DNA of 64,000 bases from Myotis daubentonii (GCF_963259705.1 NC_081853.1:2356001-2420000); one strand, 5' to 3'. Positions 12,960-24,000 are shown, counted from the first letter of the stretch. Notes: generated from the letters alone by a model not told the origin. Numbers and translations: made by a program.

Positions 12960-13690
12960 CCGGCTTGGCCCCTGCCCAGGCCTAACGCCTCTGGCCAAGT
13001 CTTTAGCCCTGGGCATGGGACCCCCAGCTACCTCAATCGTCAGCTCAGCCCCTGCTGCCCATGATCGCTGGCACTGCCCCTGCTCCCCACCATCGCCAGC
13101 TCCCTCCCTGCTCCCCATAATTGCTGGCCCCGCCCCTGCACAGGCCTAAAGCCTCTGGCCAAGACCTTAGGCCTGGGCAGGGTACCCCCAGCTCCCACCA
13201 TCACCGGCTCCGCCCCTGCTACCCCCGATTGCTGGAACTGCCCCTGCCCAGACCTAACACCTCTGGCCGGGGCATTAGACCTGGGCAGGGGACCCCCATC
13301 ACTCTGCAATCTCCCGCTCTTCCCCTTCCCAGGCCTAACGCCTGTGGCCAGGCGTTAGGCCTGGGCAGGGGACCCCCAGCTCTCCACAATCTCCCGCTCT
13401 GCCCCTGCCCAGACCTAACGCCTGTAGCCAGGGCATTAGGCCTGGGCAGGGAACCCCCATCTCTCTGCAATATTTTGCTGTACCCCTGCCCAGGCCTAAT
13501 GCCTCTGGCCCAGGCCTTAGACCTGGGCAGGGGACCCCCAGCTCCCTAAGATTTCCTACTCTGCCCCTGCTCGCAATCGCTGGCTCCGCCCCTGCCTAGG
13601 CCTAATGCCTCTGACCAAGGCATTAGACCTGGGCAGGGGACCCCCAGCTACCATCACCGGCTCCACCCCTGCTTCCCACGATCTCTGGCC
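12960..13690. repeat. Tandem array of ~80-bp units, several with an internal perfect or near-perfect hairpin
   Basis: Long units start near 12969, 13133, 13241, 13323, 13402, 13483 and 13589, with shorter spacer units between some of them. Each long unit contains CCCAGGCCTAA..TTAGGCCTGGG-type inverted arms. In the unit at 13323 the arms are perfect: a 17-bp stem at 13328-13344 and 13349-13365 with a TGGC loop. Open frames here on both strands are artefacts of the repetition. Confidence 0.88.
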
Positions 13691-14010
13691 AAGGGGCTGG
13701 CAAAGGCGCCCGGTTCTCCGATCACGGGCCGGGGGGCAGGGCAAAGGCGGCCCCCAAGGCTGTCTTTGCCCTGCCACCTGGCTCTTGGCTGCCACCTAGG
13801 TTTCTGATCACCATCAGCGGCAGGCAGCTTCTTCTGTCCTTCCCCTTTTGCCTCCCAGCATTGCACCTACGTATACAAATTAACCGCCATCTTTGTTGGC
13901 AGTTAACCACCATCTTTGTTGGCAGTTAATTTGCATATCACCCTGATTAGCCAATGGGAAGCATAGTGAAGGTATGGTCAATTACCACGTTTGTTTTTTA
14001 TTAGTGTAGA

Positions 14011-15138
14011 TATTATTTATTTATCTTTCAACAATTTTTAGATTCTAGAGCTAATTATCATTATTTTAAGGCTTTTTCTTTGGCAAATTTTTGTAACAGA
14101 GACAATTTACTGATTTTCTTGGTGGCTTTAATGTTAACTTTTGAATGAAGTCCATTATTATTTAAATAAACTACCTTTTATTATGGAAATACCAATCTTG
14201 TTGCTAGAACCTAGCCTGCATTTTTCTTTTTGGTTCCTTTCCACCATCTTTTTGAGGAAAAACAGCCTTTGGGGTTTATTCTGTACCATCGCAAAGAGAG
14301 TTAAGTTTAGCTCAAAACCTATCTAATATCTGAAATCTGACGGTTGTGCACATTTGTTTTTAAGCTAAATTCTCTCTTTATGAGCACAGAAATCCCAGGT
14401 GCATTTCTAAATTTTGTAAAACTTTTAAATTATGAACATGGTGAGAATGAGACTTTTAAAATAGCATTCTGGGGTGTGGGCATCCATATAGGATTACCAC
14501 ATGTCTCCCTTCCCCCACCTCCTGCTTGCTTTGGGGGACTTTTAGCAACTGATTCAGCCGCATTTCTTTTCCCAAATAAAGGCATGCTTAATAGAAAAGG
14601 ATGGATTTTAAATATTTTCTATTTCACTTTCCAAAGTAATGACTAGCTCCTAAGGTGGTTTTAGCCAACCTTTGCTTATCCCACGGTGTCCTTTGGTAAT
14701 TTTTAAAGAAAGCATTAAGGAATCTGCTGGGGAGAAAGCTGACAGCTTTACTCTCTCTAGCTGCCCAGTCTCTCCTCTCCAGGGGCAGAGGATCTGGTGG
14801 CTTTTTAGAAATTATAGATTTTCGATCCTCAAACAAATTAGGTATTTTATGATTTGAACAAGAAACCACATTTTTAAATATAATAACACCACTTTTTCCT
14901 GAGCCTGATTCAAAAAAAGTACCTTTTAATATTCCAATTTCATTTTTTCCTTTTAATCAAATTCTTTTCCATTATAACCTGACTTAAACAAAAGACTTTT
15001 CTTGCCCCCTCTGGTTCGCGACTTCCAGAGCTTGGTACAAGCTCTATGCACAGTTCAATCTTACCGCCATAACTGGTGCTATTTTATCCGCTCAGGCAAA
15101 TTCTTCTCCAAATTGTCCATACTTCAGGAGCCAATTAA
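14011..15138 (-). other. Interior of the LTR element (5' portion)
   Basis: AT-rich sequence between the Helitron and the 5' LTR. A minus-strand open stretch (14624-14869, 81 residues) lies where gag would be expected, but I do not recognise it. The primer-binding-site-like sequence is at about 15116-15134. Confidence 0.5.
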
Positions 15139-15670
15139 TGCCAGTGGTCTTAATCCAGCATGTAGAAGGGTTCAAGAATCTGGAGAAGCACTGTGTGTAA
15201 ATTAATCAAGAGTCCAGAGATGAAACATAATTTTAAAAGGCATTTGGGGGGGCAGAGGAGCTTGGCTAAAGAAACCAAGTTCTCCTTGTCTCAGGACCCC
15301 TTGCTATTTATTCACACAAATTGTCCCAGGGCTAGGTAGATATACACACCAAAGGGTAGGGTTAGCTACAGAATCCATTGTCAGATTGGTGAAAAACTGC
15401 CTACGGCTGTTCAGGTGTTTGGCCAGTAGGAGGCAACAACATGTAGATTAAGATGCGCTTCACTGTCTGGCTGTAAGCAATCATTTACTGCATCCTTATC
15501 AGGTTTGGGGAAATGCCTTTGGCCATCTCCAGATTTCTCAGCCCTGCTGCCATGCTGCAATTGGCTTCAGTAAGCAATCATTTACTGCATCCTTTTCAGG
15601 TTTGGGGAAATGCCTTCAGCCATCTCCAGATTTCTCAGTCCTGCTGACATGCTGCAATTGGCTTCCGACA
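15139..15670 (-). repeat. 5' LTR of the LTR element, with a 95-bp internal duplication
   Basis: A 532-bp LTR, longer than its 436-bp partner because a segment of about 95 bp near its U3 side is duplicated in tandem (units beginning about 15472 and 15567). The minus-strand start is TGTCGGAAGCC. AATAAA occurs in GTGTGAATAAATAGC. Confidence 0.78.
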
Positions 15671-15748
15671 CCATACAAATTATGTCTCTGAATATTGTCC
15701 CTTCTCCTCCTCAGTCACTTTTTTTAAATTTGAGGTATAATTGGCATA

Positions 15749-17551
15749 TCCTATCTAATAAAAGAGAAACATGGTAATTAGCCATACCTCCGCTATCCTT
15801 CCCATTGGCTAATCAGGGTGATATGCAAATTAACTGCCAGCCAAGATGGCGGCTGGAAGCCAGGCAGCTTGAGGCGAACATGAGGCTTGCTTGCTTCAGT
15901 GACAGAGGAAGCTAACGTTCCCCGCCTGCCTTGCCGGCCTCTGAGCTTGCAGTTTGAAACATTGTTACAAATATAGAAGCTAAACAAAACCCCAGAAACC
16001 TGCTTTCAGCCAGCCGGGATCTCAGAGCTGGAGTTGAAACAGTGTTTCGATTATAGAACCCAAACAAACCAGATACCTGCTTTCAGCAGCTCAGAGCTAA
16101 AGCTGGCCCAGAATTTAAAAAAAAAAAAAGGAAAAAAAGGAGCAGTTGGGAGCTTCAGTCACCCGCCAGCCTGAAAACAGCCCTCAGCCCCTCACCCAGA
16201 CTGGCCAGGCACCCACCCCAGTGGGGACCCCCACCCTGAAGGGGGTGTGACAAGTTGCAAACAGCCATCAGCCCCTCACCCAGGCTGGCCAGACACCAAA
16301 GCGGGACCCCCACCCTGATCCAGGACACCCTTCAGGGCAAACCAGCCAGCCCCCACCCGTGCGCCAGGCCTCTATCCTATATAGTGAAAGGGTAATATGC
16401 CTCCCAGCACCGGGATCAGTGGAGCCGCGAGGCCTCCTGGCACCGGGATCAGCGTGACAGGGGGCAGCGCCCAAACCCCCTGATCACCCTGCGGCTCTGT
16501 GTGTGACAGGGGCCGGGGCCACAACCTCCCTATCCGCCCTGCTCTGTTCGTGACAGGGGAAGGCACCCCAACCCCCTGATCTGCCCTGCTTTGTGTGTGA
16601 CAGGGAGGAGCTCCCCAACCCCCTGATCGCCCTGCGGCTCTGTGTGTGATAGGGTTTGGCGCCCAAACCCCCTGATTGCCCTGCTCTGTGTGTGACATGG
16701 TGTGGCGCTCCAACCCCCCCCCCCCAACACACACACACACACACACACCGGGGCCCTGCTCTGTGTGTGACGGGGTAGAGCCATAACCTCCCCATCAGCC
16801 ATGCCCTGAGTGTGACAGTAGCAGCGCACCAACCCCCCTGATCTGCCCTGCTCTGTGGGTGATAGAGGGCAGCGCCCCAAACCCCCCCCCCCACGGGCCC
16901 TGCTCTGTATGTGACGGGGTAGAGCCATAACCTCCCCATCGGCCCTGTCCTGAGTGTGACAGGGTGCAGCGCCCCAACCCCCTGATCTGCCCTGCTCTGT
17001 GTGTGACAGAGGGCGGTGCCCCAACTCCCCTATCGGCCCTACTCTGTGAGTGACAGGGTGCAGCTCCCCAACACCCTGATCGGCCCTGCTCTGTGCATGA
17101 CAGGGGGGAGCTTCCCAACCCCCTGATCGACCCTATTCTGTGCGTGACAGGGTAAGGAGCCCCAACCCCCTGATGGGCCCTGCTCTATGCATGACAGGTG
17201 GTGGTGCCGCAACCTCCCCATCGACCCTGCCTTGAGTGTGACAGGGGGTGGTGCCCCAACCCTCCAATATGCCCTACCCTGAGCATGACTGAGAGTGGCA
17301 TCGCAACCTCCCGATCCGCCCTGCTCTGTGCATGACAGGGGGCGGCGCCCCAACTCCCCAATCAGCCCTGCTCTGAGCCCGACCAGGAGCTGCACCTAGG
17401 GATTGGGCCAGCCCTCTGGCACCTGGGAGCAGGCCTAAGCCAGCAGGTCGTTATCTCCCGAGGGGTCCCAGACTTCGAGAGGGCACAGGCCGGGCTGAGG
17501 GACCCCTGCCTGCCCCCCGAGTGCACAAATTTTTGTGCACTGGGCCCCTAG
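15749..17551 (+). mobile_element. Composite HeliBat-type Helitron (A then B), plus strand
   Basis: The 5' end TCCTATCTAATAAAAGAG follows an A. The 3' end is a perfect hairpin (GTGCACAAATTTTTGTGCAC, 17521-17540) followed by TGGGCCCCTAG and T. A second Helitron-like 5' end (TCCTATATAGT) occurs at 16375 immediately after CCAGGCCTCTA. The element is therefore an A part (15749-16374) joined to a B part (16375-17551). The B part is filled by a minisatellite. No transposase is present. It splits an old L1. Confidence 0.88.
16400..17390. repeat. Minisatellite of ~47-bp units inside Helitron part B
   Basis: About twenty imperfect units of the type GTGTGACAGGG..CCCCAACCCCCTGAT..CCCTGCTCTGT. It includes a (CA)n tract at about 16728-16748 and short C runs. 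Several overlapping minus-strand frames of 68-164 residues span it and are repetition artefacts. Confidence 0.92.
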
Positions 17552-18309
17552 TAATATCATATTCTTTCAGGTGTACAAAATAATGATATTACAAAATGAT
17601 CACTATAATGAGTCTAGTTAGCATCTGTCACCCATAGTTACAAGAAAACACTTTTCTTGTGATGAGAACTTTTAAGATTTACTCTCTTAGCAATGTTCAA
17701 ATATGCAATACTGTATTATTAACTATAGTCACTATGCTATACATTATATCTCCATGATTTATTTATTTTAATGACTGGAAGTTCATACCTTTTGGCCCCT
17801 TCCACCCTTTGTGTCCATCTCCCATGCCTCACCTCTGGAAACCACCAATCTGTTCTCTGTATTTATGAGTTCAGTTTGTTTGGTTTTTCTTTAAAGACAG
17901 TGTTTGTCTTTCCCTGCCTGGCATTTCACTTAACATAATGCCTTCAAGGTTCATCCATGGGGTAGCAAATGGCAAGATTTCATTCTTTTTTGGCTGAATA
18001 ATATTCCATTGTATATATGCGCCACGTATTTATCCACTTATCTATTGACGGGCACTTAGGTTGTTTCCATGTTGTGGCTATTGTAATTGGTGCTGCAATG
18101 AACATGGGTGCATACCTCTTTTTGAATTAGTGTTTTTGTTTTCTTCAGATAAATGCCCAGAAGTGTGATTGCTGGATCATATGGTAGTTCTACTTTTAAT
18201 TTTTTTTAGGAACCTCCATACTGTTTTCCACAGTGGCTGCACCAATTTGCAGTCCCACTAACAGTGCATGAGGGTTCCCCTTTATCCTCATCCTCGCCAA
18301 CACTTGTTT

Positions 18310-18528
18310 TGTTTTTAACTTTAAAAAAAAATGTATATATCTTTATTTCAGACAGGAAGGGAGAAGGTGAGAGAGAAACATCAATGATGAGAGATAATCA
18401 TTGATCAGCTGCCTCTTGCACGCCCCCAAAGGGGATCAAGGCCACAGTCCGGCATGTGCCCTGACCAGGAATTGAACTGTGATCTGGTTTATGGGTTGAC
18501 ACTCAACCGCTGAGCTACACCAGTGGGG
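18310..18528 (-). mobile_element. Ves SINE in old L1, minus strand
   Basis: Complete minus-strand Ves, with head near 18528 and tail at 18310-18345. A perfect 12-bp target-site duplication, CAACACTTGTTT, lies at 18298-18309 and 18529-18540. Confidence 0.94.
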
Positions 18529-19080
18529 CAACACTTGTTTGTTGATGTATTGAGGATAGCCATTCTGACAGATGTGAGGTGATATCTCATTATGGTTTTG
18601 ATTTGCATTGCCTTGGTGATTAGTGATGTTGAGCATCTTTTTATGAACCTATTGGTCATCTGTAGACATTTAAAAAATCTCTATTCAGATCTCCTGCCCA
18701 TTTTTTTAAGTGGATTTTTGTTGTTGTTGAATTATATGAGTTCTTTTTTTTTTTAATTAAATCTTTATTGTTCAGATTATTACATTTGTTTCTCTTTTTC
18801 CCCCCCATAACTCCCCTCCTCCCAGTTCCCGCCCCACCCTCCGCCCTCACTCCCCACCCACTGTCCTCTTCCATAGGTGCACGATTTTTGTCCAGTCTCT
18901 TTCCGCATCTCCCACACCCCTTTCCCCCCCAAGAATAGTCAGTCCATTCCCTTTCTATGTCCCTGATTCTATTATGATCACCAGATTATTTATTCACTTG
19001 ATCCTTAGATTCACTTGTTGATAGATGCATATTTATTATTCATAATTTGTATCTTTACCTTTTTCTTCTTCTTCCTCTTC

Positions 19081-19999
19081 TTAAAGGATACCTTTCAGCA
19101 TTTCATATAATACTGGTTTGGTGGTGATGAACTCCTTTAGCTTTTCCTTATCTGTGAAGCTCTTTATCTGACCTTCCGTTCTGAATGATAGCTTTGCTGG
19201 ATAAAGTAATCTTGGTTGTAGGTTCTTGGTATTCATCACCTTGAATATTTCTTGCCATTCCCTTCTGGCCTGCAAAGTTTCTGTTGAGAAATCAGCTGAC
19301 AGTCGTAATGGGTATTCCCTTGTAGGTAACTGGGTTTCTTTCTCTTGCTGCTTTTAAGATTCTCTCTTTGTCTTTTGCTCTTGGCATTTTAATTACGATG
19401 TGTCTTGGTGTGGTCCTCTTTGGATTCCTTTTGTTTGGGGTTCTCTGCGCTTCCTGGACCTGTAAGTCTATTTCTTTCACCAGGTGGGGGAAGTTTTCTG
19501 TCATTATTTCTTCAAATAGGTTTTCAATATCTTGCTCTCTCTCATCTTCTGGCACCCCTATAATTCAGATGTTGGTACGCTTGAAGCTATCCCAGAGGCT
19601 CCTTACACTATCTTCGTATTTTCGGATTCTTTTTTCATTTTGCTTTTCCAGTTGGGTGTTTTTTGCTTCTTTGCGTTTTGAATCTTTGACTTGATTCTTG
19701 CGCTCCTCTGGTCTGCTGTTGGGTGTCTGTATAATATTCTTTATTTCAGTCAGTGTATGCTTAATTTCTAGTTGGTTCTTTATGACAACATTGAGGGTCT
19801 CATTAGATTTCTTGAGGATCTCACTATATTTATTGGCGGTCTCACCAGTCCTTTCGAGGGCCTTACTAAGTTTATCGGCAGCTTCTAGACAGTTCTTGAG
19901 AGACCTTAAAAGTGTGGTTTTGAGCTCTATATCTTCCATTTCTGACATTTGTGTCCTGTTTCTTTGTCTCCGCATTTTTTTTATCTTTTCTTGGTGCAC
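19081..19999 (-). pseudogene. HAL1 ORF1 (ORF1p-like), broken
   Basis: The ORF1 RNA-binding chaperone-like protein of a HAL1 is encoded on the minus strand from 19999. An N-terminal coiled-coil part runs to a nonsense codon at about 19563: AGA in the sister copy at 50.6 kb, TGA here. The RRM part continues at 19292-19555 and ends at a one-base insertion near 19307 (CCATTACG here, CCATACG in the sister). The C-terminal domain is at 19081-19275, ending KPVLYEMLKGIL. The coiled coil is longer than in the sister, with an additional block around SKALERTGETANKYSEIL. Confidence 0.88.
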
Positions 20000-20688
20000 C
20001 CCCTAGTGGTCTTTGTGCGCAGTCTTGTAGTTAAGCCTTGATTGTTGGCAGTAATACCAGGGGTGATTTGACCTCCAGGCTAACTGGCTATGAGAGTCAG
20101 CTGTGTCTGCAGTGGGAGAGCTTCTGTGCTGGATCTCTAGGGCGGTGCTAATCTAGCCTTTGCCTGAGGCTATCTGGTAAATGGCTCTGCGCAGGGCTTG
20201 GGCAGGGCGGGTCCCCGGGGATCTACAGGGCAGGCGGAGCAAGCAGTTATGGCTGCTCTCAGTTCCGTCCCTAGGGGCTCTGCCTCTCAGAGTCCCAGCA
20301 ACCGCTGCAAACCTCGGAGAGAAAGCTGCCTTCGAGTTCCAACCGAAGCCAGACAGTCCCGCTTCTCCCGTTTGAGTCTGGGTCCCCAGAGACTCGCCCG
20401 GATCTGGAGCTCAGAGTCTGAAACTCCCTCCGGATTGAAAACAACAACCGTGCCTTCCGCCACCAGCCCACTCCGTGCGCGAACTCCACACCTGAGTATT
20501 TCACTTCAGCACTGGCCTCCTCTGAGTCTGGGTATGATATTCTCTTTCCTCCTAGTTGTAGAATTTCCACTCAGCCAGCCTTCCTGTGGTTCTGGATGAT
20601 GTCTGTTCTGTCCTTTAGTTATATCTCTGAAGCGGTTGTTCGAGGCAGCAATCTCCGGCGTTAACCTATGCCGCCATCTTGGTTTCTC

Positions 20689-20885
20689 GACGTAAACTCT
20701 TTAAAGACAGTTTGGCAATATTGATTGTAGCCTCTGTTGGATCCAGTACTACTTCTAGGATCTCAAATTGTCAAAAAGAGTGAGGTGGGTCTTTCTGTGC
20801 TGGTTGGAACAACCTGTAGAGAATTTTTCTAAGAGTTTATCTGAGCCAAACTGATGATCTGTGCTGGGAGGCAAGATCTGAAATC
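20689..20885 (-). other. Candidate 5'-transduced sequence of the HAL1
   Basis: About 197 bp lie between the HAL1 5' terminus and the target-site duplication. They match neither the HAL1 5'UTR nor the interrupted old L1. Being inside the duplication, they arrived with the insertion. The simplest reading is that transcription of the parent element began upstream of it. Confidence 0.6.
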
Positions 20886-21060
20886 TATATGAGTTCTTTA
20901 TATATTTTGGATGTTAGCCCCTTGTAAGATATGTGATTTGCAAATATTTTCTTCTGTCCAGTAGGTTGCCTTTTCATTGTGTTGATGGTTTTCTTTGCTG
21001 TGCAGAATCCTATTCACTTTTAATTTGACCCAACAGAAATAAAGCCCTTAATTAACAAAA

Positions 21061-24000
21061 ACCACGGGCTTTTCCTGGTTCATCTTTTACTAAGTTATAT
21101 CATTTGCAGCTTTTAAAACTCTCTCTCCTCCATGGTGTCCCTGCCACAGCAGACTCTGGGTTTCCTCCCTTTTCTCCATCTCTTCACTCACCACTCTCCA
21201 GTTCCCTCCTACCAGGTTCTGACCTCAACGTTCTTCTTTCCTGCACCGCAACTCGTTTGTTCTCTCCCAGAGCCTCCATCATGTCCACTCCACAGTCCAG
21301 ACTTGCGGGTGTGTCTTTCCTCTGCAGAGATAACACCTAAGCTTCTCAAACTCAACTTCTCCAAAAGAGAGCCTCACACATTTCTCTCTCATCAACACAG
21401 CTCCTCTTCCTGCGCTCCATGTCACTGTCACTGAATTTAAACCAGTCATCTGTGACCCACACACGTTCTATCCCATCAGCCACTGAGGCCAATGAGGCCC
21501 AGATGCCCCAAGGTCTTGTTTCCTGCCCAGTGGCAGTGCCTCCGGCACTCTGATTGCTACTGCCCCCACTCTCGGGCTCTCATCTCTCCCATCTGTCCTG
21601 TGAGGCTGGAGATTATAGTTCCTAAAACCTAACAAAAACCTCTCACCTGGTTGTCCAAATGCTCCTCATTTCCCTCCAGGTTAAAGTGATTCTACTTACT
21701 AAGCTGCTAAAACCATCAGTAACCCTAACCTACCTTATTTTCAATTTTATTGATCATGATTCTGTTGGTGCCGCTGTAGGTTTGATAAACTGGACTACTT
21801 CTTGAAACTCTCTCATTCTTCTCAAGGAAAGATGCGCTTCCTTATCAAAATCAAAGGCTTGTCTGAATGCCCAGAGGCTAAGGTGTAGCTGCTATAGTTT
21901 GACCAATTTATTGGTGGTGTCACACAATGTTGCTATTTTACCATTTCCATTTAGACTTCCCAGGGCATGTGTGTTTTATGTATTCCCAATGATAAAATGG
22001 AAGAAGGGAGGAGTTCATGGTCTCCGGATATACTTACAGTATTTTTTACTGCATTAATTATTTCCTAAGCAAGTGCTAAAAAGCTGTAAAACATGGCTAA
22101 CTAAAAGTAACCTGTATGGCTGAGAGTCAATAGACTGGTACTGGATGGTGGCATCCACCAAACCATGTATCAGGAAGAGTCAAGGGCACGTTTTCTGCTC
22201 ATAGTGGTCATCAGCAGCACCCAGTAGGGTCATGTTAACTTAAAAACAGTTAAAAATGGACACATTACTAAAATATGGTTTACATGAAATATATGATTCC
22301 CTCAGAAACTCTAAGGAGAGTGACGTGTTCTGCCTATTGGAGATTCTGGCTCTCAGTCTTGAGTGTAATGTGTTAGAAATGTTATTGTGCATCATCAGAA
22401 ACATGCTAGTTTTCTACTGGCTACCATTGCAAGTACAAGTCCCTTGTATTTTGTCAACATTCACACACAGGATTTTAAGCATCTATTTTCGTCCTTACGT
22501 CTTTTCACGATAGCAATGAAATGCTTGGTGTTATTATTTTCATCACTGAAGACAGGTGGAGGCCCAGGAACCCCCAAGAAAACTCCTGTCTGGAGAAGGG
22601 TGGTGACTTAATGCAGCACCAGGCTAAGAAAACACTTCGTGGACTCCATCCTGAATATATTTTTCCACTCTAAAGAGAAAATATGGAGGAATACTCAAGG
22701 GAGTTCCACACTCAATGGTGAAACCTAGGAGAGGAGGTATGTTAGTCTTTCCTCACATACTTGGAGTTGGATAACCTGCCTTTTAAATTGACTAGGTCAT
22801 CCTTTTTTAAAATAGACGAATTTACTTTAGCTTTCAAAGCTCAAATTCCAACTCAAGTAATTGGAAATTCTCACATGCCTTTCAGAAAGTATTTGGCTTC
22901 TTGAAATATTATTAACGCCAAATGCAGACACTTTAGCGTCTACCAACACAACCACTGCGAGTCGAGAGGGTGTGATGACTGAGAAAACACTAATGACTTT
23001 AGCTCGGCCAGACTTACTTCCCAGTGAAACAGTGCACAGGGTCTGTGAACAGTTGCCTGTCTCGCTCCTCTCTTGTTGGAGTTTTGCAGTTCGGCTTACA
23101 CTGAAGAGGCCATTTGAAGTCAACTTCAAGGCTTTCATCGTAACACGGGGGTGGGGATTAGCCTGTGCTTAATTATACAGGCGACGGGAGCAAGTGTCAC
23201 GAGACTGGAATAAACAGCTGAGGCCGTGGGGTCTTTCCATAGCAAGTTTGCATCCCCAAAAGTCTGCACTTGTGGCAGCATGGCGGGAGAAGATGGCTCT
23301 AAGTTGGTGCCCAGAGATAAGTCCCAGGATCGCCCACACCCGATTGTCTATTGCACACGGTTGGTTACCACCAGAGAGCTGCTGCACACCTAGGATCGGC
23401 CGCTTCCCAGTGCCAGCGTGTCACTCAGCTGGTCAGATCCGGCACTTGAGGAGTATTCTGTGTACAGTTCATTCGTCAGCTCAAGAGAAACCGCTGTCTG
23501 AAGCTCATCTGGGCGGCCATATTGCGCCTCCGTGCACACTACACATTGTTTCAGACATCGCCAGGGTGATTTGAATAGAGGTTGGTCATTTTGAAACACA
23601 CTTTGAACACCTGGATTTAAACAGAACCCTTTTCCTGCTGTTCGAGCTCATTGGTCCTCACTGTGACACATCACATCTGGTCCTGTCCCTCCTGTTTGTT
23701 CATGCATTATAATATGGTGTCCGTTAGTACTGGATTTTGGCATAATAACCAAAGAGATCACAAATCAAACTTTATTTCTGAAAACTGAAGTAGAAGTGCC
23801 AGTTGTTTTTAATCTGTTCATACTTTTTTGCAAAAAATAGATATTTATTTTAAAGGTTTGCACTTTTAAATATTCTTGTTTAAAGAGTTGCTGTTCCCAC
23901 AAACTGGAGGCAAAGAGTTTTGTTAACTCAATTGAACAAATATTGATTGAATGGTTACTAGTATATGCCAGGCACTGTGCCTGACACCATATTCATGTTC

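Larger units (their letters stand above)
12170..14010 (-). mobile_element. HeliBat-type Helitron, minus strand, with internal SINE and hairpin array
   Basis: On the minus strand the element begins TCTACACTAATAAAA (5' end at 14010). It ends with a hairpin (GTGCACAAATTTTTGTG) followed by TACTGGGCCTCTAG, so CTAG occupies 12170-12173. It sits between A and T, the usual Helitron target. No Rep/helicase coding region is present, so it is non-autonomous. It carries a Ves SINE (12513-12769) and a tandem array of hairpin-bearing units (about 12960-13690). AAGATGGCGG lies near its 5' end (13884-13893, minus). Confidence 0.88.
8623..15670 (-). mobile_element. LTR retrotransposon / endogenous retrovirus-like element, minus strand, non-coding interior
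   Basis: Two long direct repeats (8623-9058 and 15139-15670) bound the element. On the minus strand each starts TG(C/T)C(A/G)GAAGCC and ends CTGGCA or CCGGCA, so both have TG..CA ends. A polypurine tract (AAAAAAGGGTGAGA, about 9059-9072) lies just upstream of the 3' LTR. A sequence resembling a decayed lysine-tRNA primer-binding site (TGGCTCCTGAAG) lies 5 bases inside the 5' LTR. The interior is very AT-rich and I could not recognise gag, pro, pol or env in it. A Helitron (12170-14010) has inserted into it. The lysine-like site hints at a class II (ERVK-like) relative, which is inference. I see no clean target-site duplication. Confidence 0.72.
18747..20885 (-). mobile_element. HAL1 (half-L1) element, minus strand, with extra sequence at its 5' end
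   Basis: On the minus strand from 20688: a 5'UTR starting GAAACCAAGATGGCGGC, an ORF1 (decayed), and directly after ORF1 a G-rich 3'UTR and A tail (T run at 18744-18754), with no ORF2. This is the HAL1 architecture. A 14-bp target-site duplication, TATATGAGTTCTTT, is at 18733-18746 and 20886-20899. Removing the insertion restores a continuous old L1 sequence. The duplication lies about 197 bp beyond the recognisable HAL1 5' end, so 20689-20885 is part of the insertion. Confidence 0.85.
15717..21060 (-). mobile_element. Old L1 3' end (ORF2 end and 3'UTR), minus strand, split by three insertions
   Basis: Four L1 pieces lie in register: about 15717-15748, 17552-18309, 18529-18746 and 20886-21060. 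They include the typical reverse complement of the L1 ORF2 end (GGCTGAATAATATTCCATTG; CATACTGTTTTCCACAGTGG) and 3'UTR (AATTTGAGGTATAATTGGCA). They are separated by a composite Helitron, a Ves SINE and a HAL1. Reading frames are decayed, as expected for an ancient L1M-type copy. Confidence 0.85.

Noticed and set aside
13040..13866. Open frames with repeated PRPN / GLGRG blocks
   Set aside because: Artefacts of the 80-bp hairpin array inside a Helitron.
14624..14869. Possible gag remnant in the LTR element
   Set aside because: Only 81 residues with no recognisable gag motif; kept as unknown.
12960..17390. CRISPR-like regularly spaced repeats
   Set aside because: Units are contiguous tandem repeats without unique spacers, and the genome is mammalian.
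16268..17395. Several minus-strand frames of 68-164 residues with repeated THRAGQ-like blocks
   Set aside because: They are translations of a 47-bp minisatellite, in different frames, with no start or splice context.
22861..23574. Two open frames of 103 and 126 residues in unique sequence
   Set aside because: No recognisable domains, no matching splice signals, and comparable frames exist on the opposite strand.
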